A stretch of 64,000 nt of DNA from an uncultured Flammeovirgaceae bacterium (lineage in GTDB: Bacteria > Bacteroidota > Bacteroidia > Cytophagales > Cyclobacteriaceae), in NCBI GenBank assembly GCA_937883755.1, contig CAKZYA010000058.1, positions 62,001 through 126,000 of the forward strand, given 5' to 3'. Made by a program: the position numbers and the translations under genes. The notes under the pieces were generated by a model. The model was not told where the DNA came from and searched no databases. It saw nothing but the letters and a program-made list of their open reading frames with translations. Position 1 is the first letter of the stretch; every line of letters begins with the position of its first letter. This document shows positions 1-10,142 of the stretch, in pieces.

Positions 1-853
1 CGCGGAATTTCTCAGAGCAGCTAATGAAAACCTCATCTTGCCCATCATCATCAATATCAACACAAACAATTTTAGTAGAATTGTACTCCCAGCTACGGCC
101 TTCGTCGCTGTTCCAGTACGGGTCAATATTTCGCACCGTCCACTCGTCCGTCATATCATCACCGGGGTTCTCAAACCAGTAAGCGGTAGAGACTACATCT
201 ATGTCTCCGTCACCATCTAGGTCACCCACGTGCTGTCCTTCGTGCAAGTTATCTACATGTACATTCGCCACTTCCGTCCAGTTCTCGGGTGAGTCTTGTC
301 GATAGACCACCATCTTTCGGGTGGAAAAGCAGGTAGCTGCTAAATCCAGTTTCCCATCGTTATTCAGATCAGTCAAATCTAAATCTTTAGTAAAAGGAGG
401 AAACTCGCCAATAAAATGGGGTGTCCAGGACGGGTTTTCGTACCAGTACATTTGAATTGGGTCTTCGCCCCCTTCCCACTCACCCACACCTACCGGGCCG
501 AGTACATCAATATCACCATCGTTATCAATATCACCAGAAGCTAAATCTCCACTAGCAAACGGGCCGCCTTCTGGCCCTTCTTCAGCAATAATGTGCAGTT
601 TGGAGCTGTTTAGGTCGGGTTGAGTTTCGTACCAGCCCAGCCAGCCGCCTCGGGCGTTATTGTTAATCACAAAGAAATCCACCAGACCATCCTGGTTCAC
701 ATCAGCGTGGCTCCGTGCCCACCACCATTCAGCCCCTTCCGAAACCAGTTTCCTTTGCTCAAACGTGATGGATTTATACTTCAAAGCTGCACTTCCTAAC
801 AAGGTAATGAGCAGTAATCCGAATGTGTATTTGGGTAGATTGGTGTAATTCAT
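1..853 (-). CDS. FG-GAP/VCBS repeat protein, 3' part cut by window start
   Basis: Reverse-strand reading from ATG at 853 is open to the window edge: MNYTNLPKYTFGLLLITLLGSAALKYKS... with repeated DxNxDGxxD / DxDxDGDxD calcium-loop motifs (DVNQDGLVD, DIDNDGDID, DLNNDGKLD, DLDGDGDID, DIDDDGQDE). Confidence 0.85.
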   Translation of the reverse strand, partial: MNYTNLPKYTFGLLLITLLGSAALKYKSITFEQRKLVSEGAEWWWARSHADVNQDGLVDFFVINNNARGGWLGWYETQPDLNSSKLHIIAEEGPEGGPFASGDLASGDIDNDGDIDVLGPVGVGEWEGGEDPIQMYWYENPSWTPHFIGEFPPFTKDLDLTDLNNDGKLDLAATCFSTRKMVVYRQDSPENWTEVANVHVDNLHEGQHVGDLDGDGDIDVVSTAYWFENPGDDMTDEWTVRNIDPYWNSDEGRSWEYNSTKIVCVDIDDDGQDEVFISCSEKFR

Positions 854-1056
854 AGTGTTAGTGATAGAGTGATGAGGAAAAAATGCTCCTAAGCTATTAA
901 CAAATATGTAAAAAATCCTTGATAAATGAAGGCAGGGCAGAACCGATTACCATATCTGTATGGAAAGTAATAACGTGGGTAAGATTATTCTGGCTCGTAA
1001 GTATTTGCCTCATTTAAGCGCAAATAGAAGTTGGTCTAGATCGATATTGGAGATGT

Positions 1057-3021
1057 ATGATGCCTTTACAGATACTGAAAAATATTGCTTACGTTATGCG
1101 ATACTTCAGCATTTTCTTAGGGTGTACCATTCTAATACTTCTTCTCGGAGTTAAAACCGTATTGGCACAAGTAGACATCACAAAATATGCGTCTGACGAT
1201 CTTTTCTCGGTAAAGCCCTTAATTACTCAGGAATATTTGGAAGAGAATCAAGAAGAAGAGTCAGAGTTTTCCTCTTTAGTAGAAATGGAGATTGATCAAG
1301 GAATGGATTATTGGAATAATGGACAATATGATGATGCTCTAGATATATTCTCTCAATTAGCTGATGAATATCAAGAAGGGATATTTTACTATTACTTGGG
1401 TGTAATCAGTTATGAAAGGGAGCGTTACCAAGAAGCTAACGAGCATCTAAATGAAGCACTTAGGAAAGAACCACTTTTACTAGAAACTACTTACATATTG
1501 GGAATGGTGGCTTTGGCTGAGAATGATACTCGAAAGGCAAAAACATACTTCAAGAAATTGACAGAAGTACCCCTTTATGAATCATTTGGTCAGAATGGTT
1601 TAGCCTTGGTAGCGTGGAACACAGGAAATGTTGCAACTGCTATAACAAAATTTAAAAAGTGTATTGATCTTGATTCTACTTTTCTAGAGGCTTATCCTCC
1701 TCTAGTAGGCTATTATTTATTTCATAGAAAGTACAAAGCTGCTAGAAAATATAGTGAGAAGGCACTGCGAGCAGACCCTGAATGGCAGGAGGGTATTATT
1801 ATACGAGGTATGGTATCAATACTTCAAGATAAAAATACTGACCAATTTGAAGAGGATATAAATACATTAATCAAACTAGATCCATATAACTACCACTATT
1901 ATTCTATTAAAGGATTTTTACAAGCAGAGCTGGGGGAATATCATAATGCAGTCAAGATGTTTCACACAGCTCTAAATTTGGAATTGGATAGTACTAGAGT
2001 CGGAGAGTTTAAATTTAGCTCTAGAATGAGAAGGGATGAACCCATGCAGCGCGCCCTAAACTATTATTTTGAGCATTATGCAATTGATCCAGAACTCCGT
2101 AAATACTTAGATAAAGGAATATGCGAATTACTCCAAGATAACAGGAAAAAGGGAGTAGAGTATTTGGATAGCGCTAATAGAATCGAAGAAAATGCTATTA
2201 CATACATGTTTATTGGAGGAGCAAAAAAAGCTATGTGGGGAAAAACAAAAGATGTAGTAAGTGCGTACACTAAGTCCATTGAGCTTGATTCTATGAATTG
2301 GAGGGCTCTTTCATACCGGGCGGAAGGTTATTTAGATTTGGAAGAAGATCAGAAAGCATATGAAGATTATTCCCGAGTTATAGCTCTAAAACCCAAGCTT
2401 AAAGAAGGGTACAAAAGTAGGGGTAACATTCTACTATCTCATGGACAATATCAGCTCGCTTATAAAGATTTTTCAATCGCTATGGGAATAGATGATTCTG
2501 ACTATGATATCTTTTTTAATCGCGCCTTGACTTCAATTAACATAGGAGATTATGATCAGTCAATTGCTGACGTACATTATATATTGGATAATAAACCTGA
2601 AGATGGCGAAGCATATTATCTACTCAAAGTGTGTTACCAGTATCAAGGCGATACGCTTCAGTCAATCCAATATTTAGATAGCGCATCACGATACAAGAAA
2701 CACAAAATAGCCTATCATCAGGAACTACTTGATTTATCGACCAGATATTCACGTCACGATTTATGTATGGCTGCCCACGACCGTCTGGTAAAATACAATT
2801 CCTATAATTATGAGCACAGACTCAATCGCGCAAAGTACCTATACCGTAGGGGAGAATATGATAAAGCAATTTCTGACCTGGAAAAGTATGTGAAAAGGAA
2901 GAAAGATTCTGGCGAAGGATATTTCTATTTAGCAAAGGCTTTGCAGAAACAAGGTGATTCAAAAAGTAGTGAGAAATATTTTCGTAAAGCTGAAAGGCTT
3001 GGGTATACCCATTCTGAATAG
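1057..3021 (+). CDS. Tetratricopeptide repeat protein with N-terminal signal/TM segment
   Basis: 654 aa ORF; many TPR-like repeats (YWNNGQYDDALDIFSQLADEY, YYLGVISYERERYQEANEHLNEALRKEP). Start codon uncertain (1057 or 1096). Confidence 0.85.
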   Translation: MMPLQILKNIAYVMRYFSIFLGCTILILLLGVKTVLAQVDITKYASDDLFSVKPLITQEYLEENQEEESEFSSLVEMEIDQGMDYWNNGQYDDALDIFSQLADEYQEGIFYYYLGVISYERERYQEANEHLNEALRKEPLLLETTYILGMVALAENDTRKAKTYFKKLTEVPLYESFGQNGLALVAWNTGNVATAITKFKKCIDLDSTFLEAYPPLVGYYLFHRKYKAARKYSEKALRADPEWQEGIIIRGMVSILQDKNTDQFEEDINTLIKLDPYNYHYYSIKGFLQAELGEYHNAVKMFHTALNLELDSTRVGEFKFSSRMRRDEPMQRALNYYFEHYAIDPELRKYLDKGICELLQDNRKKGVEYLDSANRIEENAITYMFIGGAKKAMWGKTKDVVSAYTKSIELDSMNWRALSYRAEGYLDLEEDQKAYEDYSRVIALKPKLKEGYKSRGNILLSHGQYQLAYKDFSIAMGIDDSDYDIFFNRALTSINIGDYDQSIADVHYILDNKPEDGEAYYLLKVCYQYQGDTLQSIQYLDSASRYKKHKIAYHQELLDLSTRYSRHDLCMAAHDRLVKYNSYNYEHRLNRAKYLYRRGEYDKAISDLEKYVKRKKDSGEGYFYLAKALQKQGDSKSSEKYFRKAERLGYTHSE

Positions 3022-3060
3022 GTTTTTTGAAGGATAATTAAGTGTTAAAAAGTTTATTAC

Positions 3061-4044
3061 CTACTCAGAATCCCCAGTCATAAAATTCTCTCTCCCCTTA
3101 AACACCCGAGAGTACAAACCGCTACTATCGCTACGAATGAGCACATCAGGTTTTAGAGAATTGCGGAGTACGAATGAGCCTTCGTTTTCGTAGCCTTCAA
3201 TGGTTACCGGACTCATGTTGTTGCCTTCAATACGAGCTTGAAAAGCTGGGCTTTGTCCCTGTGCGTTAAAATCGTCGGCAAAATCACTACTGGTGAGGCG
3301 GGCGATTTGATTCAAGTATTGGGCAGTTTGGGCGGAATCAGCGGTAGTACCTTTGATCGTCCAGATGCTATCAGTTAGAGCAAGGGTAAAGCTGCTGTCG
3401 GCAGGGTACTGGAAGGAGATGCGGGAAATATTTTCCTTTTCCAGTTGCAAAAAGTTCCGGTCGCGCCAACTATTGAACTGACGATTGAAGGAAGTAGTAA
3501 GGAAGCCATCTACGGCGTAGACTTCCGCTTCATCAGCCAAGCGAACGTAGGAAGTTGCCTTAGGGCGCTGCTGTTGCATGGGCGGCATTCCCGGCTGCAT
3601 GGGTTGTTGGGGCATCTGTTGCAAGCTGAACTTACCGACGTATACATCAGCTAATAAGTTCTTGCCATTGTAAGCCTGCACCTGACTTCCCAATGAGTCA
3701 GTTACTTCAAAGGTGTTCCATTTTTCTTCTGAGCGAGCAGCAAGGCGTTGAGGCTCCAACTGGAGAAGTGTTCCTAGTAGACTTTGTACGGCTTGTTGGT
3801 CGGCCTGGGCGGTTTTATCGCCCTGCGACACTTGCCAAGCACTATTTTCTTCGGTAAACGTCACGGCTTCACCTTCTTTGGGATTTAGCACAATGCGGTT
3901 AACCGCAGCGGTATCCATTGCCACTAAATCGGTGCGGAAATTACGTTCGTTACCCTTGCCTCCAGTAAATTGCGTAACCAGATACAGCACTAATAGCACT
4001 CCGAAAGTGATGGATAAGATTTTGTTATTGTAGGGATTACGCAT
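3061..4044 (-). CDS. DUF4340 domain-containing protein
   Basis: 327 aa; N-terminal TM then 'VNRIVLNPKEGEAVTFTEENSAWQVSQGDKTAQADQQAVQSLLGTL' typical of DUF4340; overlaps gldG by 8 bp in the same operon. Confidence 0.75.
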   Translation of the reverse strand: MRNPYNNKILSITFGVLLVLYLVTQFTGGKGNERNFRTDLVAMDTAAVNRIVLNPKEGEAVTFTEENSAWQVSQGDKTAQADQQAVQSLLGTLLQLEPQRLAARSEEKWNTFEVTDSLGSQVQAYNGKNLLADVYVGKFSLQQMPQQPMQPGMPPMQQQRPKATSYVRLADEAEVYAVDGFLTTSFNRQFNSWRDRNFLQLEKENISRISFQYPADSSFTLALTDSIWTIKGTTADSAQTAQYLNQIARLTSSDFADDFNAQGQSPAFQARIEGNNMSPVTIEGYENEGSFVLRNSLKPDVLIRSDSSGLYSRVFKGRENFMTGDSE

Positions 4045-5551
4045 AGCTTTCTTGCATTCGTTTTTGTCGAATAGTACGTTTCATCTGGAAGCGGACTACG
4101 CCGTAGCCCACCACCAATAAAATCGGAACCAGGAAATTGGCGTATTTGATCAGCGATTTGGTGGCGTCTTCCACTTGCTCTAGCGGACGGGAAGTTACGC
4201 CCTTGGTTCGTAGTTCAATTAGCCCAGTATCATCCGATAGCCAATCGATGCCATTCACTAGCAGACTCACATTATCGCCACCTTGCCCACCACCCTGAGT
4301 AGCAAATCCGCCGTCGGCGATGACGATCATTTTGGCTTCGGTATTTCCCTCAATTGTTCCTTCCAAAGTGGCGGCCAACGGTAAAGATTCCAGCGGAAAG
4401 TCATTCTCGGTCCACTGCTTGTTAATGTCAAAGTAGGCTGGAGCCGGAACGGTTCCCGACTGCTCAGAGGATGTCGCAAGCGGGGTGAATTTCACGGTAT
4501 TGCTGGTGTCCTGCGACCCGGTGTAAGCTAGTGAACTGACAAACGGCATAATTACCGCTTCCAACCCCGCCGTCACAGGATGTTCGGCAAAATTACTTAC
4601 AATCGGTAGGTACGGGAAGGAAACTTGGGTATTCATCGTAAAAAATCCTTGCTGCTGCTGTACGGTGACCGCCCCGCAGCTTGCATCCACCACAAAGTTT
4701 TCTTCTACCTGCACTCCTTTATCGGCTAACCAGCTTTCCAGTCCGGTATTGATAACTCGTCCATAAGCGTTTTGTAAATCACCCTCCACTCGGTCAAAGG
4801 CCAATAGAATATTTCCGCCCCTCGCCAGAAAGGCGTCCAGTTGCGTCAAATGATTGTCAGGGATAGAATCCGTCGGAGCTAGAATAGCGATGGTCTTGAA
4901 CTTAGTGGGAATGTCAGTGGTATCGGTTAACGTTAAATCTTCTGGGCTGTAAAGAATAAAAAGCTCGTTGGCTACCTGTGGGAGCGCGTTGATAGACGGC
5001 TCACCGTGCCCCTGTAAAATTCCGATGGAGGGTTTATCTACCGCCGATATTTTCTTAATGTTGGTAGAGAGCGTGTACTCCATGGCCGCACCCGGCTGCA
5101 CAAAGGGAATTACTTCCTGCTTTTCGCCCATCTGAATAACGGCTCCCAAAAAAGCCCGTTTTTGGCTGATTTCGTCTTGATCGCGCACGTTTACCAGCAC
5201 CGGTGAGATGCCGTTCTGCATAGCTTCCTGTTCAATCTCAGGGTCATCGTTAGGGTTGACAAACTCATAGACTACCATATTGTCAGAAGTATTAGCGTAT
5301 TCTACCAGCATATCCCGAAAGTCCGACTTGGTGCGGGCAATGTCTGGCGGTAGATCTTCCGAAAAATACGCGGTCACCGTAACTGGTTCAGCCAGTTCAT
5401 CCAGAATGTCTTCGGTGGCCTGACTTAGCGTATAACGTTGGTCTTCGGTAAAATCTAACCGCAGGAAGTAGTCGGACGATAGCAGGTTCGCCAGAATAAG
5501 AATTCCTGCGATTAAGGCTACCGAAATGTATAAGGAGGTTTTACGTTGCAT
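4037..5551 (-). CDS. gldG: Gliding motility-associated ABC transporter substrate-binding protein GldG
   Basis: 504 aa; RFTEDQRYTLSQATEDIL-type start of mature part, ABC-type uncharacterised transport domain, C-terminal TM; next to gldF and gldA. Confidence 0.88.
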   Translation of the reverse strand: MQRKTSLYISVALIAGILILANLLSSDYFLRLDFTEDQRYTLSQATEDILDELAEPVTVTAYFSEDLPPDIARTKSDFRDMLVEYANTSDNMVVYEFVNPNDDPEIEQEAMQNGISPVLVNVRDQDEISQKRAFLGAVIQMGEKQEVIPFVQPGAAMEYTLSTNIKKISAVDKPSIGILQGHGEPSINALPQVANELFILYSPEDLTLTDTTDIPTKFKTIAILAPTDSIPDNHLTQLDAFLARGGNILLAFDRVEGDLQNAYGRVINTGLESWLADKGVQVEENFVVDASCGAVTVQQQQGFFTMNTQVSFPYLPIVSNFAEHPVTAGLEAVIMPFVSSLAYTGSQDTSNTVKFTPLATSSEQSGTVPAPAYFDINKQWTENDFPLESLPLAATLEGTIEGNTEAKMIVIADGGFATQGGGQGGDNVSLLVNGIDWLSDDTGLIELRTKGVTSRPLEQVEDATKSLIKYANFLVPILLVVGYGVVRFQMKRTIRQKRMQESYA

Positions 5552-5607
5552 TTTTTAATGACTAATACCTGTGGACTATAGACTGTTGACAGTGGACTGA
5601 TAGCTAA

Positions 5608-6330
5608 CTACACTAAGTTTCGTTTGGATAGACTCACTTCGGAGAGGACGATGCCGAGGACGATGAGAGAGAAGAAGTAGATCAAATCCTTCGTATCTAT
5701 TACTCCGCGAGTTAAAGATTCGTAGTGCGTGGATAAACTGAGCGTGCTAAAGACCTCGCCCATTGTGCCGGTAAAGCTACTCGCGAGTACATCAAAAATG
5801 ATATGGAAAAATAATCCGATAAAGAGTGCACCGAGGAAGGCCACGATCTGATTGTTGGTCGTGCTGCTGGTGAAAACGCCGATACTAATGTAAACCGCGC
5901 TCATCAAGATCAAGCCTAGATAGCCACACCAAATGGCCCCGTGATCTACTTCACCCAAACTATTGATGGTGAAGTAATAGGGTAAGGTAAAAAGTAAGGC
6001 GATGACAATCAGCAACAGACAAGCCAGAAACTTACCGATGACTAGCTGGCGGTCGGTAACGGCTTTGGTCAACAGTAACTCAATCGTACCCGCCCTTTTT
6101 TCTTCGGCCAACATCCGCATGGTGAGGGCTGGAATGAAGAAGAAGAGCGTCCAATAAGCGATGCTAAAGAATGATTGCAAGCTGGCCTGACCAACAAAGA
6201 ATACATCGGAACCGTAGAGCCAGGTAAAAAATCCACTAAAACCTAGAAATGCTACCAGCAAAATGTAGGCAATCAGCGAATCAAAGAAGGTTTGTAGTTC
6301 TCGTTGAGTGATAATCCAAATTGTTCTCAT
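5608..6330 (-). CDS. gldF: Gliding motility-associated ABC transporter permease GldF
   Basis: Start set to ATG at 6330 (MRTIWIITQRELQTFFDSLIAYILL); the longer ORF to 6402 reads into an intergenic repeat. Multi-TM ABC-2 permease. Confidence 0.88.
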   Translation of the reverse strand: MRTIWIITQRELQTFFDSLIAYILLVAFLGFSGFFTWLYGSDVFFVGQASLQSFFSIAYWTLFFFIPALTMRMLAEEKRAGTIELLLTKAVTDRQLVIGKFLACLLLIVIALLFTLPYYFTINSLGEVDHGAIWCGYLGLILMSAVYISIGVFTSSTTNNQIVAFLGALFIGLFFHIIFDVLASSFTGTMGEVFSTLSLSTHYESLTRGVIDTKDLIYFFSLIVLGIVLSEVSLSKRNLV

Positions 6331-6420
6331 AAGAATTGCAAATTGAAGATTGGAAAATTGTAAACGGTCGCCCTGCGATTCGCTTAGAAGGCAATTTTCC
6401 AATTTGGAATCTTTAACTTT

Positions 6421-7350
6421 TCAATTAACAGTTAGGTCACGGAAGATGTCTTCCAGCTTGGTTTCGATAGGGGTAAGCTCGGTGAGTATCCAGCCTTTTT
6501 CTACGCAGAGCTTAAAAATGTCACGAGCGGGCGAAGCATCAGGTTTGCCTTGAATCTCGAACTGATCCTGATGTGAATTGAAGTAAGTCGCTTGTTCTAC
6601 CGATGGAAGTTTCTTCAGCGCCTCCAGTGCCTCATTAGCTGAGGTATCCTCAATCTTGGCTTTAACGATCTCCTGGCCTTGGGCTTGCTTACGCAGCGTG
6701 GATGCCGTACCATCTGCCACAATCTTTCCTTGGTTGATAATCAGAATACGGTCGCAGGTAGCTTCTACCTCGGGAAGAATGTGGGTGCTCAGAATTACCG
6801 TTTTGGCCTGACCAATTTCTCGGATCAACTTTCGGATTTCTACAATCTGATTGGGGTCTAGACCGGTAGTAGGCTCGTCTAGAATCAGAATTTCGGGGTC
6901 GTGAATCATGGCTTGAGCCAGCCCGACGCGCTGACGATACCCTTTAGAAAGCTCACCGATCTTTTTGTGCTTTTCAGCATCCAGGCCGCACTTTCGTACC
7001 ATTTCCCGGATTCGCTCACCCAGTTGGGCTTTAGATACGCCTTGCAGTAGGGCGCAAAATTCCAGGTAGTCAATCACCGGCATATCAAGGTAGAGCGGAT
7101 TGTTTTCGGGCAGATAACCGATATGTGATTTGATAAATTCGGGATCGGTTTTTACGGAAGTACCACCTACAATGATATCACCTTCGCCAATGGCGATATA
7201 GTTAGTGATCATTTTCATGGTAGTGGTTTTACCCGCTCCGTTGGGTCCCAGAAAACCCAAAATTTCTCCCGTTTTTACGGAAAACGAAATATCGTCTACT
7301 GCTTTTTGGGGGCCATACCACTTCGAAAGACTCTCGATCTGAATGTCCAT
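6421..7350 (-). CDS. gldA: ABC transporter ATP-binding protein GldA
   Basis: 309 aa; Walker A GPNGAGKTTT, signature LSKGYRQRVGLAQAM, Walker B ILILDEPTTGLDP; contiguous with gldF/gldG. Confidence 0.9.
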   Translation of the reverse strand: MDIQIESLSKWYGPQKAVDDISFSVKTGEILGFLGPNGAGKTTTMKMITNYIAIGEGDIIVGGTSVKTDPEFIKSHIGYLPENNPLYLDMPVIDYLEFCALLQGVSKAQLGERIREMVRKCGLDAEKHKKIGELSKGYRQRVGLAQAMIHDPEILILDEPTTGLDPNQIVEIRKLIREIGQAKTVILSTHILPEVEATCDRILIINQGKIVADGTASTLRKQAQGQEIVKAKIEDTSANEALEALKKLPSVEQATYFNSHQDQFEIQGKPDASPARDIFKLCVEKGWILTELTPIETKLEDIFRDLTVN

Positions 7351-7500
7351 ACCCAGTTTAGGTTAATGGTAGTTATCAATGATTTTCAAATAAGCTGCAA
7401 AACTGCGTATCGCTTCAAAAATTAGCAAATGAAATCAGAAAAAAAGAGTTCCCGATGCACGAGTTTTAACAAAAATTAAGATTATTTGAGAGGGAATAGG

Positions 7501-7770
7501 TTAATCATCTTCGTAGTGATAGTGCTCCTGTGAAGCCAAACTAAACTTTTGTATGAAATCAGAACTGAGGTGTGCTGCTTTACTAGGTTTAAAATACTGG
7601 CTTCTGTTAGCCCAATCGTAGACACCTTCATTGATGAGGTATTTGGTTAATATACCTTGTAAATGATACTTTTTAACCCAAGTCTCGGCTAACTCCTTAT
7701 TTTCAAAAACGCCGCTAGCAAATCTACCGCCTGATCCGTGGAATATCCAAATGTGCTTGCTATCGGTCAT
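7501..7770 (-). CDS. Small conserved protein, DUF7710-like
   Basis: 89 aa 'KHIWIFHGSGGRFASGVFENKELAETWVKKYHLQGILTKYLINEGVYDWA...FSLASQEHYHYEDD'; resembles a family of small single-domain proteins. Confidence 0.6.
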   Translation of the reverse strand: MTDSKHIWIFHGSGGRFASGVFENKELAETWVKKYHLQGILTKYLINEGVYDWANRSQYFKPSKAAHLSSDFIQKFSLASQEHYHYEDD

Positions 7771-8309
7771 TGTAAATCACTTATCTATTTTTTGTACTCT
7801 AAACTATTCTTCATCTACCTCTTCGGCAACGAAAAAACAATACTTCCTTGTTTCACAAGCTCACTTTTTAGTTATGTAGACAGCATCCTCCTAAAGGCTA
7901 GATAGCAGTAAGATAGCTTTTGGATTAAAGAGAGCGTACTTAATTCTCATGTACTTTTGTACAAAGATTGACTAATTTATGGTTCAATCATAGTTAGATG
8001 AAGATCTTTGGCACAAATACTATCTCTTACTTGGTTCTAATCTATTAGACTCACCACTAGAATGTGCTATTAGCGGATACTTACTCAAATGGCTGACCAT
8101 CAGATAGTAATTGGGTGTGATATTGATGTTTATCAGCTTTGTTACCAATAGTTTTAATAGTAACGTCAATCATAGATTAGGGTAATAAAAAAATAAATAT
8201 TATAATATTTCAAAGAATGTATAAAAATCAGTAAATTGCGATTACTTATTAAGGTTACTATGTATTAAGAAAAATAACTGTCCCAGTAATTCCTGAGGAT
8301 AGAATTACT

Positions 8310-9209
8310 ATGCAACAAGTCGCTATTTCTCAAAAATCACTTATTCTGGCCTACATTAAATTGCTCCGTCCGGAACAATGGGCTAAAAATTTATTTATTT
8401 TCATTCCACTCTTCTTCGTAGGTGATTTCTTTAATCTGGATGCTCTGTTTAAGGTAGGAGTTGCCTTTGTATCTTTTAGCCTTGTTTGTAGTGCTATCTA
8501 CATTCTGAATGACTATCGGGATATTGACGCTGATCGGGCGCACCCCAAAAAGCGGGAGCGACCGCTGGCTTCAGGTGAAGTATCTAAGGCAGTAGGTCTA
8601 GCGATGATGGCGGTATTGGCAGTTGCTGGCTTAGGTACTGGTCTAATCCTTAATTTTTGGTTTTTCGCTGTTTTGCTAACTTACGTGGGTATTAATATTG
8701 GTTATTCGTTTGGGCTAAAACACATCGGAATTTTAGATATTCTTTTAATTGCCTCTGGATTTCTGCTTCGTACTGTCAGTGGAGGTATTGTTGCCGATGT
8801 ACCAATTTCTCAATGGCTAATTATTATGATTTTTCTATTAGCCTTATTTTTAGCTATTGCTAAGCGCCGCGACGATGTAGTACTAGGAGCAGATTCAGGA
8901 GTTCTAATTAGGAAGTCGGTACGAAACTATAATCTTGAATTTGTCAATGCTTGTATGACTATGATCGCTGGGATCATAGTAGTAGCCTATTTAATGTACA
9001 CCATATCTGATGAAGTTGTGGTGCGTTTAGGTGAACATCTGGTGTATACATCAGTATTTGTGATTGCAGGTTTAATGCGATATCTACAGATTACATTAGT
9101 AGAAAAGAATAGTGGATCACCTACTAAGATTCTGTATAAAGACTCATTTATTCAGGTTACGCTAATGGGTTGGATTCTGAGTTTTTTCTGGTTGATTTAT
9201 CTGGGTTAG
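8310..9209 (+). CDS. UbiA-family prenyltransferase, decaprenyl-phosphate phosphoribosyltransferase-like
   Basis: 299 aa polytopic; LLRPEQWAKNLFIFIPLFF, NDYRDIDADRAHPKKRERPLASGEVS (NDxxDxxxD motif). Confidence 0.85.
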   Translation: MQQVAISQKSLILAYIKLLRPEQWAKNLFIFIPLFFVGDFFNLDALFKVGVAFVSFSLVCSAIYILNDYRDIDADRAHPKKRERPLASGEVSKAVGLAMMAVLAVAGLGTGLILNFWFFAVLLTYVGINIGYSFGLKHIGILDILLIASGFLLRTVSGGIVADVPISQWLIIMIFLLALFLAIAKRRDDVVLGADSGVLIRKSVRNYNLEFVNACMTMIAGIIVVAYLMYTISDEVVVRLGEHLVYTSVFVIAGLMRYLQITLVEKNSGSPTKILYKDSFIQVTLMGWILSFFWLIYLG

Positions 9210-9213
9210 TTTT

Positions 9214-9855
9214 ATGGAGTACATAAATAATCCAACCAAAACTAGTGTTAAAGATGCTGTCTCCATAAAAAGTGTCGCCTTTTTTGATTTTGATGGCACT
9301 ATTACTGACCGTGACTCATTTATCGATTTTATTATTTTCTACCATGGCAAGTTTTCTGCCTATGTAGGGCTCTTACGCTTGTTTCCCATACTATTAGCAT
9401 ACAAACTTAAATTGATCCCTAACTGGAGAGCAAAAGAGATAGTGCTAACCCATTTTTTTCAAGGTGAGCCAATTGAAAAATTTCAGCAGTACTGTGATCA
9501 ATATGCATGGGAGCGAATTCCTCAAATAACGCGAGTAGGAGCACTACAAGCCATACAAAAGCACCATGAGTTAGGTAATGATATTTATCTGGTTTCTGCC
9601 TCGCTCGAAAACTGGCTTTCAGCCTGGTGCAATCGTAAAGGGCTAAAGCTAATCGGCTCGCGACTGGAAACAAAAGAAGGAAGAGTAACAGGAAAACTAG
9701 TAGGCAAAAACTGCTACGGGCCAGAGAAGGTAGTTCGAATTCGGCAGGAAGTGACGTTGCATAAATACCAAGATATTTACTGCTATGGCGACAGCTCAGG
9801 TGATCGTGAACTACTACAATTGGCTGATCATGCTTACTATCGTCCATTTCGCTAA
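9214..9855 (+). CDS. HAD-IB family hydrolase/phosphatase
   Basis: 213 aa; AFFDFDGTITDRDSF (motif I), VSASLE (motif II), YGDSSGDRELL (motif IV); directly follows the UbiA-like gene. Confidence 0.85.
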   Translation: MEYINNPTKTSVKDAVSIKSVAFFDFDGTITDRDSFIDFIIFYHGKFSAYVGLLRLFPILLAYKLKLIPNWRAKEIVLTHFFQGEPIEKFQQYCDQYAWERIPQITRVGALQAIQKHHELGNDIYLVSASLENWLSAWCNRKGLKLIGSRLETKEGRVTGKLVGKNCYGPEKVVRIRQEVTLHKYQDIYCYGDSSGDRELLQLADHAYYRPFR

Positions 9856-9920
9856 GGTGATTTGGTATTTGAATGCTAATCTTGTACATTACAATAGCTT
9901 ACTACACTAACCATTTTCAT

Positions 9921-10142
9921 ATGTATTTTTCCAAAATTCTTAGTCTAATCTTCAGTTTTGCAGTATTCACTACTGCTGCTATTGCTCATCCTGGTCACGG
10001 TTCAGAGCATACTTACTCAGATGGTATTTTCCACTACCTTACCTCCCTGGATCACCTAATACCTCTACTTACTGTTTTAGGAATTATCTTATTTGCCATC
10101 TTGAAGAAACGAGTTACATCTAAGCGTATTCTTCGGAAATAA
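9921..10142 (+). CDS. Small secreted/membrane protein with HPGHG...H motif
   Basis: 73 aa from ATG 9921: MYFSKILSLIFSFAVFTTAAIAHPGHGSEHTYSDGIFHYLTSLDHLIPLL; signal peptide, one TM. Confidence 0.6.
   Translation: MYFSKILSLIFSFAVFTTAAIAHPGHGSEHTYSDGIFHYLTSLDHLIPLLTVLGIILFAILKKRVTSKRILRK

Noticed and set aside
660-848. 62-aa plus-strand ORF
   Set aside because: Antisense to the FG-GAP/VCBS repeat gene, which has clear calcium-loop motifs on the minus strand.
960-1154. 64-aa plus-strand ORF before the TPR gene
   Set aside because: Overlaps the TPR gene start in another frame, and its translation has no signal or motif.
9419-9889. 156-aa minus-strand ORF
   Set aside because: Fully antisense to the HAD-IB gene, low-complexity Leu-rich translation with no recognisable domain.
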